Assembly (NCBI GenBank): GCA_031446085.1
Contig: CP132901.1
Span: 1 to 64,000 of the forward strand
Direction of reading: 5' to 3'
DNA length: 64,000 nt
Source of the DNA: Arsenophonus sp.
Lineage (GTDB): Bacteria; Pseudomonadota; Gammaproteobacteria; Enterobacterales; Enterobacteriaceae
Shown: positions 1 to 9,460 of the stretch, piece after piece
How the letters are laid out: every line of letters begins with the position of its first letter
How positions within the stretch are numbered: the first letter of the stretch is position 1
Translations under genes and position numbers: made by a program
The notes under the pieces: generated by a model
Database searches by the model: none
Told to the model about the DNA's origin: nothing
The model's input: the letters and a program-made list of their open reading frames with translations, nothing else

Positions 1-2
1 TA

Positions 3-1064
3 TTAAAAAAAAAAGGATATGATGTTGTAGGTGTTTTTATGAAAAATTGGGAAGAAGATGATACAAATAAATACTGTCATTCAACAATTGATTTCAAAGA
101 TGCTTATACTATATGTCAATTTTTAAATATTAAATTATATACAGTCAATTTTTCTTATGAATATTGGAATTATGTATTTCAATATTTTTTAGATGATTTA
201 AACATGGGTTTTACACCAAATCCTGATGTGTTATGTAACAAAAAAATTAAATTTAAAATATTTTTAGAATATGCTTTAGATTATTTAAAAGCAGATTATA
301 TTGCAACTGGACATTATGTAAATAAATTAATTGTTAACGATGCTTATTATTTAATGCGTAGTTTAGATATTAAAAAAGATCAAAGTTATTTTTTATATTC
401 TTTAAATCAATATCAATTAAAAAAAAGTATATTTCCAATTGGAAATTTAACTAAATTTCAAGTTAGAAAAATTGCTAGTAAATTAGGATTAATTACTGCT
501 AATAAAAAAAATTCTGTAGGTATTTGTTTTATAGGGAAACGAAATTTTAAAAAATTTTTGGTAGAATATATTCCTCAAAAACCTGGATTAATTATTGATA
601 CTAATGGATTAGTAGTAGGTAAACATATTGGTATAATGTTTTATACTTTAGGTCAAAGAAAAGGTTTAGGTATTGGAGGAAGAAAAAATAAAAATAATAA
701 GCCATGGTATGTTTTAGATAAAGATTTTAAAAAAAATATTTTAATTGTTACACAAGAGCCTAATGATATTTTTTATATGGCTTGTGGATTTTTTATTAAA
801 AAAATCAATTGGATTAATCCAATTGATTTTTATTTAAAAAAGAAGATTAGTGTCAAAATTCGTTATAGACAAAGAGATTTGCCTTGTTTAATATCTAATT
901 CAAATTCACATAACAAAATGAAAGTGACATTATTTAATCCTGTTCCTTTTATTACTCCTGGACAATCTGCTGTATTTTATCAAGATCTTATATGCTTAGG
1001 TGGTGGAATAATTGAAAAAATAATATATAAGAATTATATTAAAAATAATATTATTAATGGTTAA
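3..1064 (+). CDS. mnmA: tRNA-specific 2-thiouridylase MnmA (5' end cut by window edge)
   Basis: MnmA thiolates U34 of tRNA Lys, Glu and Gln anticodons in the cytoplasm, using sulfur relayed by the Tus proteins. The reading frame is open from base 3, and the codons before the first internal ATG at 39 (KGYDVVGVF) continue the family sequence, so the gene begins upstream of the window. The N-terminal PP-loop is therefore missing from view. Visible family motifs are FMKNWEEDD, NPDVLCNKKIKF with the first catalytic Cys near base 234, the ATGHY motif, DQSYFLY, and GICFIG with the second catalytic Cys near base 524. The C-terminal beta-barrel ends TPGQSAVFY...GGGII. In E. coli hflD lies between mnmA and purB; here purB follows after 54 bases, so hflD is absent at this position. 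The tRNA-Lys(UUU) at 48128 is an expected substrate. Confidence 0.96.
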   Translation, partial: LKKKGYDVVGVFMKNWEEDDTNKYCHSTIDFKDAYTICQFLNIKLYTVNFSYEYWNYVFQYFLDDLNMGFTPNPDVLCNKKIKFKIFLEYALDYLKADYIATGHYVNKLIVNDAYYLMRSLDIKKDQSYFLYSLNQYQLKKSIFPIGNLTKFQVRKIASKLGLITANKKNSVGICFIGKRNFKKFLVEYIPQKPGLIIDTNGLVVGKHIGIMFYTLGQRKGLGIGGRKNKNNKPWYVLDKDFKKNILIVTQEPNDIFYMACGFFIKKINWINPIDFYLKKKISVKIRYRQRDLPCLISNSNSHNKMKVTLFNPVPFITPGQSAVFYQDLICLGGGIIEKIIYKNYIKNNIING

Positions 1065-1118
1065 ATTAAGTATAATTAAATTTAATATTAAATATTTAAT
1101 TATTATGGATAAATTGAA

Positions 1119-2486
1119 ATGAAATTTATTGCTTTATCTCCGATTGACGGTAGATATCATGATGATGTTATTTCTTTGAGATCAATTTTCAGTGAATTTT
1201 CATATTTTCGTTTTAGAATAAAAATTGAAATATTTTGGTTAAAATGGTTATCAAATTGTTTACAAATTAAAGAAATTGAAAAATTTTCAGAAATAGAGAA
1301 TAAATTACTTGATGATATCATCATAAATTTTAATCAAGATGATTTTAGAAGAATTAAAGAAATTGAAAAAAAAATAAATCACGATACAAAATCTATAGAA
1401 TTTTTTTTAAAAGAAAAGATTCAGTTAATTCCTAATTTAAAAATTAATTGCGAATTTATACATTTTGCATGCACTTCTGAAGATATTAATAATCTTGCAT
1501 ATTCTTTAATGTTAAAAAAATGTAGGAAACAAGTTTTAATTATATATTGGAAAAAAATTATTGATCAAATTAAAAAAATGGCATATCAATATCAGTATAT
1601 ACCATTATTGTCTAAAACTCATGGACAACCTGCAAGTTCATCAACTTTAGGTAAAGAATTTGCAAATTTTGTTTTTAGAATGTATAGACAATATAAACAA
1701 TTGAAAAATGTTGAAATATTAGGAAAATTTAATGGCGCTGTTGGAAATTACAATGCTCATTATGCGGCATATCCAAATATAGATTGGAATATTTTATGTA
1801 AAAAATTTGTCATGAGTTTTGGATTAAAGTGGAATCCTTACACTACACAAATAGAACCTCATGATTACATTTCTGAATTATTTCATTGTATATCTAGATT
1901 TAATACTATTTTAATAAATTTTAATCAAGATATTTGGGGATATATTTCGTGTGATTATTTTATACAAAAATGTACAAAGAATGAAATTGGTTCGTCTACT
2001 ATGCCACATAAAATAAATCCTATTTATTTTGAAAATTCAGAAGGAAATCTTGGTTTAGCTAATTCTTTTTTAATCTATATGGCTAATAAATTGCCTATTT
2101 CTCGTTGGCAAAGAGATCTAACTGATTCTACTATATTACGCAATATAGGAGTTTCTATGGGATATTGTTTAATTGCTTACAAATCCTTATTAAAAGGATT
2201 AAAAAAAATTACAGTCAATAAAAAAAGTATTTATAATGCGTTAAATGTAAATTGGCAAGTTTTAGCAGAACCAATACAAACAGTTATGCGTCGTTACAGT
2301 ATTGATGGATCTTATGAAAAATTAAGATATTTTTCTCAAGGTAAAAAAATTACAAGAAAAAAAATAATGAAATTTATTGATAGTTTACAATTACCAAAAT
2401 ATGAAAAAGCTAGATTAAAAAAAATTACTCCTTTTAATTATATAGGATATGCATCAGAAATGGTAAAATTTATTAAAAATAAATAA
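1119..2486 (+). CDS. purB: Adenylosuccinate lyase
   Basis: PurB carries out two fumarate-releasing steps of purine synthesis: SAICAR to AICAR, and adenylosuccinate to AMP. The protein is 455 residues, against 456 in E. coli, and is collinear throughout. The fumarase/aspartase-superfamily signature GSSTMPHKINPI is intact, followed by FENSEGNLGLAN, and the N-terminal LSPIDGRYHDD matches the family start, which supports the ATG at 1119. A KTHGQPAS motif carries the conserved His of the second signature. The gene is 3' of mnmA on the same strand, as in E. coli once the lost hflD is discounted, and is convergent with polA with only 30 bases between stops. With purM and purN at the other end of the window it points to a retained de novo purine route. 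Confidence 0.97.
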   Translation: MKFIALSPIDGRYHDDVISLRSIFSEFSYFRFRIKIEIFWLKWLSNCLQIKEIEKFSEIENKLLDDIIINFNQDDFRRIKEIEKKINHDTKSIEFFLKEKIQLIPNLKINCEFIHFACTSEDINNLAYSLMLKKCRKQVLIIYWKKIIDQIKKMAYQYQYIPLLSKTHGQPASSSTLGKEFANFVFRMYRQYKQLKNVEILGKFNGAVGNYNAHYAAYPNIDWNILCKKFVMSFGLKWNPYTTQIEPHDYISELFHCISRFNTILINFNQDIWGYISCDYFIQKCTKNEIGSSTMPHKINPIYFENSEGNLGLANSFLIYMANKLPISRWQRDLTDSTILRNIGVSMGYCLIAYKSLLKGLKKITVNKKSIYNALNVNWQVLAEPIQTVMRRYSIDGSYEKLRYFSQGKKITRKKIMKFIDSLQLPKYEKARLKKITPFNYIGYASEMVKFIKNK

Positions 2487-2516
2487 TAATAATAAAAGGA
2501 AACATATTTAAAGTTA

Positions 2517-4358
2517 TTAAATATTATGTGTTTCTCCCCAGTTATCACCAATACCAATATCTACTTTTAATGGTATATTTAATTGAATTATGTTTTCCAT
2601 TATTTCTTTAATTGTTTCTTTCGATTGAATCAACTCTGATTCTTTAATTTCGAATATTAATTCATCATGTACTTGTAATAACATATATGAATGAAGATTA
2701 TTTTTTTTAAAAAAATGATCTAATATGATCATTGCTTTTTTAATAATATCTGCTGCAGTTCCTTGTAATGGAGCATTTATAGCTTCTCTTTCTGAAGATT
2801 GTCTTTTGGTTTTGTTATGAGAATTTATAAAAGGTAAATATAATCTTCTTCCTTGTATTGTTTCTACATATCCTTTTTTTGATGCTCTTTTTTTTATATA
2901 TGTCATGTATTCTAATACACCTTGATATTTTTTGAAATATTTATTGATATAATTTTGTGCTTGTTTATGAGTAATATCTAATTGACGATACAATCCAAAT
3001 GTGCTCATGCCATATATTAAACCAAAGTTAATAGTTTTTGCACTATTTCTTTGTTCTTGAGTTACTTTATCAAGCGTAGTTTCAAATATCTCAGATGCTG
3101 TTATTTTATGAATATCTTGATTATTTTTAAAAGATTCAATTAATTTTTCATCATTTGATAAATGTGCCATAATTCGAAGTTCTATTTGAGAATAATCTGC
3201 AGATAATATTTTATATCCTTTTTGTGCTATAAAAGCTTTTCTAATTTTTCTTCCTTCTTTTGTTTTAACAGGAATATTTTGTAAATTTGGATTTCTAGAT
3301 GATAGTCTGCCAGTAGTTGTTACTGCTTGATAATATGAAGTATGAATTCTGTTTGTTTTTGGATTTATCATTAATGGTAACTTATCTATATAAGTAGATT
3401 TTAATTTAGATAATTTTCGATATTCTAATATAATATTTGGTAGATAATGCATATTTGAAAGTTTTTCTAGTACTTCTTCATTAGTTGAGGGAACTCCTTT
3501 TGAAGTTTTTTGGATAATTGGTAATTTAAGTTTATTAAATAGAATATATTGTAATTCTTTTGTAGATCCTAGATTGAATTTAATTCCAGTTTTCTTATAA
3601 GTTTCTTTTATAATTTTTTTTATTCGTATATTAATTTTTAGTGATTGTTTTAGTAGTTTTTCTGAGTTAATTAATATACCTCTATTTTCCATTCTAGCTA
3701 ATACTTTAATTAATGGCATTTCTATTTTTTCAAAAATCCATTTTATTTTTTTATTTTTTTTGATTTTTTTCCAGAAGAAATGATGTAAAGATAATATGAT
3801 TTGTGCTTCTTTATTTGTATAAAGAAATTGATTTTTTTTTATTTCTCGATATTTATTTTTTTTGAATTCTTCTTTTTTTATATAGTATTTAACAACACTA
3901 TATTTTTTCTTTTTGATATTTAAATATTGATCTACTAAACTGTATAAGTCATGTTTTTTAAAAGAGGAAACACTATTTAAAACATAAGATTCTAACATAG
4001 TATCAAATGCCATGTTATTTATATAAATATTATATTTTCTCATAATATTATAAAAAAATTTTAAATTTTGTCCTATTTTTTTAATATTTTTATTTTCTAA
4101 AATAGGTTTTATAGCTAGTAATATTTCACTTAATTTAATTTGATTTATATTATTTGTTTTTGATTTAATAGGGATATAAAAAGTTTGATTTGGATGGATA
4201 GAAAATGAAAATCCGTGTATTAAAAATTTTTCTATATTTAATAATTCTACTTCTATATAAAAGGATAAATAATTAGTTCTTTTTAATTTTTTTAATAATG
4301 ATTCTAAATCAAATTTATTTAAAATAAATTGAAAATTATTATTGGATAATGATTTCAT
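2517..4358 (-). CDS. polA: DNA polymerase I, Klenow part (inactive-looking 3'-5' exonuclease plus polymerase domain)
   Basis: This 613-residue protein corresponds to E. coli Pol I from about residue 324 to the end, the natural Klenow fragment. The C-terminal polymerase domain keeps motif A (SADYSQIELRIMAHL), motif B (RNSAKTINFGLIYGM) and motif C (QVHDELIFE), so nucleotide addition should work. The N-terminal exonuclease fold is recognisable (KKIGQNLK, FDTMLESYVLNS), but the metal ligands are lost. D355 aligns with Tyr in SFYIEVE, D424 with Phe in NLKFFYN and D501 with Glu in LYTNKEAQ; E357 and Y497 remain. The ATG at 4358 has a weak purine-rich upstream stretch. The gene lies 45 bases downstream of the separate 5'-nuclease gene on the same strand, so the two are probably co-transcribed. 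A pseudogene is unlikely because the polymerase frame is long and intact. Confidence 0.93.
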   Translation of the reverse strand: MKSLSNNNFQFILNKFDLESLLKKLKRTNYLSFYIEVELLNIEKFLIHGFSFSIHPNQTFYIPIKSKTNNINQIKLSEILLAIKPILENKNIKKIGQNLKFFYNIMRKYNIYINNMAFDTMLESYVLNSVSSFKKHDLYSLVDQYLNIKKKKYSVVKYYIKKEEFKKNKYREIKKNQFLYTNKEAQIILSLHHFFWKKIKKNKKIKWIFEKIEMPLIKVLARMENRGILINSEKLLKQSLKINIRIKKIIKETYKKTGIKFNLGSTKELQYILFNKLKLPIIQKTSKGVPSTNEEVLEKLSNMHYLPNIILEYRKLSKLKSTYIDKLPLMINPKTNRIHTSYYQAVTTTGRLSSRNPNLQNIPVKTKEGRKIRKAFIAQKGYKILSADYSQIELRIMAHLSNDEKLIESFKNNQDIHKITASEIFETTLDKVTQEQRNSAKTINFGLIYGMSTFGLYRQLDITHKQAQNYINKYFKKYQGVLEYMTYIKKRASKKGYVETIQGRRLYLPFINSHNKTKRQSSEREAINAPLQGTAADIIKKAMIILDHFFKKNNLHSYMLLQVHDELIFEIKESELIQSKETIKEIMENIIQLNIPLKVDIGIGDNWGETHNI

Positions 4359-4403
4359 ATTTCTTATTTTTAAATTTTAAAATATAAAAATTGGAATTAA
4401 AAG

Positions 4404-5264
4404 TCATTTAAAAAAGTTTTTAATTTTATAATAATTAAGTAGATTCAATAATTTTTTTTGATTTGTCTTTCTTTTTTTTAATTTTTTATATTTAATTTTT
4501 ATATTTAAATTAGTTTTAATTTTTGCAAGTTGATAAGATAAAAAGGCATTATTTTTATTTTTTAATAGTTTTTGAATAATTATATCTGAATGATAAAAAT
4601 TTAATTGTTTAATTTTTATTAAATTATTATATATAGTATTAATATTGCCAATTTTTTGTATTAAATTTAATGCAGTTTTTTTCCCTATACCACAAACTCC
4701 TGGTATTCCATCTGTTTTATCTCCCATTAAAGCAATTAAATCAATGATTAATTTTGGTTGAATACCATATTTATTCATAATTATTTTAAAATCTATGATG
4801 TTTTTTGTTATAGTGTTAATAATTTTTATATTATTATTGATCAATTGTTCCATATCTTTATCTCCTGTACTAATATAAACAGAATATTTTTTATTAGAAA
4901 ATTGATTTGATATTGTACCAATAACATCGTCTGCTTCGACATTAGGAATGATAAAAATTGGATATCCTAAATAATATAAAATTTTATATAACGGTAATAT
5001 TTGTTTTGATAAATCTTGTGGCATTGGTGGTCTATGTGCTTTATATTTTGAAAATAATTTATTTCTAAATTTTTTTCCTTTTGCATCAAATACTAATATT
5101 AAATTTTCTGATTTATATTTTTTTATTAAACTATTTAACATTTTTAATACGCCGTAAATAGCACCACTTGGATCACCAAAACTATTTGTTAGTTTTGGAA
5201 ATGCATAAAAAGCACGATAAAGATAAAAAGAACCATCTATTAAAATAATATGTTTTTTTTTAAT
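4404..5264 (-). CDS. polA: DNA polymerase I, 5'-3' exonuclease (flap nuclease) domain as a separate protein; apparent ATT start
   Basis: This is the N-terminal nuclease domain of Pol I, which removes RNA primers and flaps. All acidic metal ligands of the family are visible: LIDGSFYLYR, VFDAKGKKFR, VEADDVIG, STGDKDMEQL and ALMGDKTDGIPG. The first ATG in the frame (5141) would drop LIDGSFYLYRAF, with the essential first Asp. The frame stays open upstream and conserved for another 41 codons until a TAA at 5267-5265. The only plausible initiator there is ATT at 5264-5262, preceded by an AAGG about 8-10 bases away; there is no ATG, GTG or TTG. The protein would be 286 residues and ends near E. coli residue 290, at the domain boundary. 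The alternative is a lost base in the A9 run after the ATT. The ATT start is inference; the conserved upstream codons are seen directly. Confidence 0.88.
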   Translation of the reverse strand: MKKKHIILIDGSFYLYRAFYAFPKLTNSFGDPSGAIYGVLKMLNSLIKKYKSENLILVFDAKGKKFRNKLFSKYKAHRPPMPQDLSKQILPLYKILYYLGYPIFIIPNVEADDVIGTISNQFSNKKYSVYISTGDKDMEQLINNNIKIINTITKNIIDFKIIMNKYGIQPKLIIDLIALMGDKTDGIPGVCGIGKKTALNLIQKIGNINTIYNNLIKIKQLNFYHSDIIIQKLLKNKNNAFLSYQLAKIKTNLNIKIKYKKLKKRKTNQKKLLNLLNYYKIKNFFK

Positions 5265-5330
5265 TTATTTTTTCCTTTTTTATTAGTGTAAATTTTATTT
5301 AAATATATTGTATTGATCTATTGATATTTT

Positions 5331-7151
5331 TTAATCATCTAAAAAACTTCGTAATAATTCTGATCTACTTGGATGTCTTAATTTTCGTAATGCTTTTGCT
5401 TCTATTTGTCTAATTCTTTCACGCGTTACATCAAATTGTTTACCTACTTCTTCTAAAGTATGATCCGTATTCATATCGATTCCAAAGCGCATTCTTAAAA
5501 CTTTTGCTTCTCTACTAGTTAGTCCAGATAAAACTTCATTTGTGGCGTTTTTTAAACTTTCCGAAGTTGCTGAATCCAAAGGTAAATCTAGTGTAGTATC
5601 TTCTATAAAATCACCAAGATGAGAATCTTCGTCGTCTCCTATTGGAGTTTCCATAGATATAGGTTCTTTAGCTATTTTTAAAACTTTTCTAATTTTTTCT
5701 TCAGGTATTAACATTCTTTCTGCTAATTCTTCTGGATAAGGTTCTCTGCCTATTTCTTGTAACATTTGTCTTGAAATTCGATTTAATTTATTAATAGTTT
5801 CAATCATATGTACAGGAATTCTTATTGTTCTAGCTTGATCTGCAATAGATCTTGTAATTGCTTGACGTATCCACCAAGTAGCATAAGTTGAAAATTTATA
5901 TCCTCTTCGATATTCAAATTTATCCACTGCTTTCATTAATCCGATGTTTCCTTCTTGTATAAGATCTAGAAATTGTAATCCTCTGTTGGTATATTTTTTT
6001 GCAATAGAAATTACTAATCTTAAATTTGCTTCAACCATTTCTTTTTTTGCACGTCTTGCTTTTGCTTCTCCGATAGACATACGACGGTTAATATCTTTGA
6101 CATGTTCAATGCTAAGTCCAGTTTCTTTTTCAATTTGCTGAAGTTTTTGTAAAGAACGTTGTATATCTTTTTCGATATATATTAATTGATTAGACCATGT
6201 TTTTTTCATGTTCTTTGCAGTTAATAACCATTGATAACTTGTTTCATTTCCTAAAAATAATTTTATAAAATTATTTTTAGGCATATTACACTTTTCAGTA
6301 CATAATTTCATGATAATTCTTTCTTGAATTCTTACACGATTCATCATATGACGCATATTTGAAACTAGGTAATCAAATTGTTTAGGAACTAATTTAAATT
6401 GTTTGAATATTTCAGATAATTGTTCTATTTCAATAATAGATGTAACATGATTTCTTCCATTTTTTTTAATTTTTTTTCTTGTTTTTTTATATTGTTTTTT
6501 AAGTTCTAAAAATTTTTTTTGTGCTATTTCTGGATCAATATTATGTTCATCGTTATCATTCTGATTAACATCATTTAATGCATCTTTTGGTAATATTGAA
6601 CCTATATGTGTTATAGGTGTATTAGAATTTTCTTCATTAGGATCAATAAATCCAATAATGATATCTGATAAGCGTATTTTTCCTTTTTTTACACGTTTAT
6701 ATTGTTCTAATAAATAGGATATAGCTTTTGGATATTCTGCTACAGAAGATTGCACTTGATTAATGCCTTCTTCTATTCTTTTAGCTATATTTATTTCGCC
6801 TTCTCTTGTTAATAATTCTACTGTACCCATTTCTCTCATATACATTCTAACTGGATCTGTTGTTCTTCCTATTTCTGTTTCAACATTAGATAGAACTTGA
6901 GCAGTTTCCTCTACAGTATCTTCATCAGTTGTATGAGCAGTAGTTTCTGCTAAAATTAAATCATCAGCATCAGGAGTTTTTTCCATAACTTGAATTCCCA
7001 TATCATTAATCATTTGAATGATATCTTCAATTTGATCAGAATCTACAATATCTTCAGGTAAATGATCATTTACTTCAGAATATGTAAGATATCCTTTTTC
7101 CTTCCCTTTAGTAACTAATATTTTTAATTGTGATTGTGGCTTATGCTCCAT
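5331..7151 (-). CDS. rpoD: RNA polymerase sigma-70 factor RpoD
   Basis: Primary sigma factor, 606 residues against 613 in E. coli, and the most E. coli-like protein in the window. Region 1.1 starts [20 protein letters not shown]; region 1.2 is [19 protein letters not shown]. The acidic non-conserved stretch is shortened, which explains the length difference. Region 2 (about residues 375-450) has the [16 protein letters not shown] and [15 protein letters not shown] blocks for core binding, -10 recognition and melting. Region 4 has the [20 protein letters not shown] helix-turn-helix for the -35 box, ending LLRSFLDD. It is the last gene of the rpsU-dnaG-rpoD block, as in E. coli, 151 bases after dnaG. 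The sigma-32-like promoter before ibpA implies that a second sigma factor is encoded elsewhere. Confidence 0.98.
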   Translation of the reverse strand: MEHKPQSQLKILVTKGKEKGYLTYSEVNDHLPEDIVDSDQIEDIIQMINDMGIQVMEKTPDADDLILAETTAHTTDEDTVEETAQVLSNVETEIGRTTDPVRMYMREMGTVELLTREGEINIAKRIEEGINQVQSSVAEYPKAISYLLEQYKRVKKGKIRLSDIIIGFIDPNEENSNTPITHIGSILPKDALNDVNQNDNDEHNIDPEIAQKKFLELKKQYKKTRKKIKKNGRNHVTSIIEIEQLSEIFKQFKLVPKQFDYLVSNMRHMMNRVRIQERIIMKLCTEKCNMPKNNFIKLFLGNETSYQWLLTAKNMKKTWSNQLIYIEKDIQRSLQKLQQIEKETGLSIEHVKDINRRMSIGEAKARRAKKEMVEANLRLVISIAKKYTNRGLQFLDLIQEGNIGLMKAVDKFEYRRGYKFSTYATWWIRQAITRSIADQARTIRIPVHMIETINKLNRISRQMLQEIGREPYPEELAERMLIPEEKIRKVLKIAKEPISMETPIGDDEDSHLGDFIEDTTLDLPLDSATSESLKNATNEVLSGLTSREAKVLRMRFGIDMNTDHTLEEVGKQFDVTRERIRQIEAKALRKLRHPSRSELLRSFLDD

Positions 7152-7302
7152 AAAAATATCCAGATATGTATAATATTTATTTTTTTAACTTATTAAATAT
7201 AATTGATCAATTAATATTTTGATATTTATTGATAATTTTCTAATGTATTTAATCATATTATATATCATGAAATAATTTTTAAAAAAAAAAATAAAGATTT
7301 TA

Positions 7303-9060
7303 TTAATTATTTTTTTTTGTTTTAATATTTTTTTTTTCTAAAGTAAGTAAACAAACTTGGTTTTTTTCTTCTTTATTTAGTCCTGTTGTTTTTTCTTTAT
7401 AAATTAAGAGTTCAATTTTTTTATTTAAAAGTATGTAATATAAATGTTTTAAAGCATCTTGAAATATTTTTTTGTTTTTTTTATTATCTATAGGAATATT
7501 CCATATGAGTAATTTTTCTAGTTGTCTTTTGTATTTTGTATTTCTATATATTTCTAATATTTGATGAGTATTAATTTGAGGGTATTTTTTACAAATTTTT
7601 ATTAATTCTAAAAATAGTTTTAATCCTGGATAATTATATTTTTCAATTTTTTGATCATAATCAAAAATCAAATTTACAAATTTTGGATTTTTGATTAATA
7701 AATTAATCAAAATACGCATTGTTGTTGGTTTAATATTAACTGTATTATAATTTATTTTTTTTATATTTTTATTATTTACAAGATTTAATATCGTTGAGAT
7801 ATCTATCATATTAACTAAATATGATATTTTTTTAATTAAAAATAAACGTAAATTTTTTCCAGGTATTTTTTGTATTAAAGGAATTATTAATGAAGTAAAT
7901 TTTGCTTTACCTTCTATGTCACCTATATAAGTATTCTTAAGTAGTTTTTTAATTAAAAAACTACTTAAAGGAATTGCATTATTTATTCTATTTTCAAATT
8001 TTTTTTTCCCTTCATTTCTAATGATTGAGTCAGGATCTTCATTTTTTGGTAAAAAAATGAATTTTACTATATATTTATCTTTTAAAAAAGGAAGTATAAT
8101 ATTTAATGATTTCCATGCTGTTTTTTGTCCAGCAGAGTCTCCATCATAACAAAAAATAATAGTTCTTGTAATTTTGAAAAGTAATTTAATGTGATAAGCA
8201 TTAATTGCTGTTCCTAATAATGCAACTACATTTTTAATTCCAAATTGTACAAGAGTAATAACATCCATATATCCTTCTACTAAAAGTATTTGATCAATTT
8301 TTTTATTTTTTTTGGTTAATTCATAAAGTCCGTAAAGATTTTGATTTTTGTGAAACAATTTTGTTTCTTTTGAATTAATATATTTTGGATTAGTTTGATT
8401 GATTGTTCTACCACCAAATCCAATAACATTTCCTTTTTCATTATGTATCGGGAAAATAATTCTATTATAAAACAGATAATATATGCTGTTTTTTTGATAT
8501 GTGACAATTCCTAATTCTTGTATTATTTGAAGTTCGTTTTTTGAAAAATCTTTTTTAAAATAATCTATTTGATTTGGTGCAAAACCTATTGAATAATAAT
8601 CAATTATTTTTTTATTTAAACCACGTTTTTTTAAAAAATATCTTGCATTATATCCAATTTCACTATACAAAGATTTTTGATAATTTTTTTTTATTTTTTC
8701 CATCACTTTAAAATATATTTTTTTTTTTTGATTTTTATCGTCTAATTTAAATATTTCTTTTTGGAATGGAATTTTTAATCCACAATAACAAGATAATTCT
8801 TGAATAGTTTCAACGAAATTTAGTTTATTAAAACTCATCATGAAATCAATTATATTACCACTAATTCCACATCCAAAACAATAATAGTATTGTTGTTGAT
8901 GATTTACTATGAAAGAAGGAGTTTTTTCATCGTGAAAGGGACAAGATGCATAAAAATTTTTCCCAATTTTTTTTAATTTTATTTCTTTGCTAATTATTTC
9001 TAAGATATCGATTTTTGATAATAAATTATTAATAAACGAGCTCGGAATTTTCCTATACAT
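7303..9060 (-). CDS. dnaG: DNA primase DnaG
   Basis: Makes the RNA primers for lagging-strand synthesis. The protein has 585 residues (E. coli 581) and all three parts. The N-terminal zinc-binding domain shows CPFHDEKTPSF and YYCFGCGISGN, giving the Cys-His-Cys-Cys ligand set. The central RNA polymerase/TOPRIM core shows GFGGRTINQ, the acidic motif LLVEGYMDVI and the FCYDGDSAGQ motif. The C-terminal helical DnaB-interaction domain (TTMRILINLLIKNP onward) is retained, though Lys/Asn-rich. It sits between rpsU and rpoD in the conserved macromolecular-synthesis operon. The start at 9060 (MYRKIPSSFINNLL) corresponds to the E. coli start region. Confidence 0.97.
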   Translation of the reverse strand: MYRKIPSSFINNLLSKIDILEIISKEIKLKKIGKNFYASCPFHDEKTPSFIVNHQQQYYYCFGCGISGNIIDFMMSFNKLNFVETIQELSCYCGLKIPFQKEIFKLDDKNQKKKIYFKVMEKIKKNYQKSLYSEIGYNARYFLKKRGLNKKIIDYYSIGFAPNQIDYFKKDFSKNELQIIQELGIVTYQKNSIYYLFYNRIIFPIHNEKGNVIGFGGRTINQTNPKYINSKETKLFHKNQNLYGLYELTKKNKKIDQILLVEGYMDVITLVQFGIKNVVALLGTAINAYHIKLLFKITRTIIFCYDGDSAGQKTAWKSLNIILPFLKDKYIVKFIFLPKNEDPDSIIRNEGKKKFENRINNAIPLSSFLIKKLLKNTYIGDIEGKAKFTSLIIPLIQKIPGKNLRLFLIKKISYLVNMIDISTILNLVNNKNIKKINYNTVNIKPTTMRILINLLIKNPKFVNLIFDYDQKIEKYNYPGLKLFLELIKICKKYPQINTHQILEIYRNTKYKRQLEKLLIWNIPIDNKKNKKIFQDALKHLYYILLNKKIELLIYKEKTTGLNKEEKNQVCLLTLEKKNIKTKKNN

Positions 9061-9120
9061 AGGATTTAAAGTTAATTAAACATAATATAATAATTGAATG
9101 ATTTTTTTTAGAGTTTTTAA

Positions 9121-9336
9121 TTAATAAAATTTAGTATTTTTTGCATTTTCTCTTGCTATTTTTTTTGCTAGTCTTTTAATAGCAGACGCTTTTTCTCTTT
9201 TTCTTATTGTAGTTGGTTTTTCATAAAATTCACGTTTTCTAACTTCTGCTAAGATCCCAGCTTTTTCACAAGATCTTTTAAATCTACGAAGTGCTATATC
9301 AAAAGATTCATTTTCTCGTATTTTTACTATTGGCAT
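9121..9336 (-). CDS. rpsU: 30S ribosomal protein bS21
   Basis: Small basic ribosomal protein of 71 residues, the same length as in E. coli, and almost unchanged: it starts [27 protein letters not shown] in family order and contains [14 protein letters not shown]. It belongs to the 30S platform near the anti-Shine-Dalgarno region of 16S rRNA. First gene of the rpsU-dnaG-rpoD operon, divergent from tsaD as in E. coli. A sigma-70-like promoter is visible 40-75 bases upstream. The final residues are altered (AKNTKFY). Confidence 0.98.
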   Translation of the reverse strand: MPIVKIRENESFDIALRRFKRSCEKAGILAEVRKREFYEKPTTIRKREKASAIKRLAKKIARENAKNTKFY

Positions 9337-9382
9337 TTTAAGATACTCATATTTAAAATTGTTGTTTATTTATATACAATAT

Positions 9383-9411
9383 ATGATAATCTATTTTAAA
9401 ATTTTATGCAA
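9383..9411 (-). promoter_or_regulatory. Candidate sigma-70 promoter for rpsU-dnaG-rpoD
   Basis: Read on the minus strand, TTGCAT (9411-9406) and TATCAT (9388-9383) are separated by exactly 17 bases, close to the TTGACA-N17-TATAAT consensus. The predicted transcription start would lie about 40 bases before the rpsU ATG. The site is in the divergent rpsU/tsaD spacer, where E. coli also has its macromolecular-synthesis promoters. A+T-rich spacers give chance matches easily, so this is a candidate only. Confidence 0.45.
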
Positions 9412-9460
9412 AAAAGTGATATAAGATTTATATATAAAATATTATTTTTTATAAAAAAAT

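Noticed and set aside
5139-5141. ATG at 5141 as the start of the Pol I nuclease gene
   Set aside because: It would remove the conserved LIDGSFYLYR segment with a catalytic Asp, although the upstream frame is open and conserved.
5944-6141. Open frame antisense to rpoD
   Set aside because: Mirror of a highly conserved coding region; no independent support.
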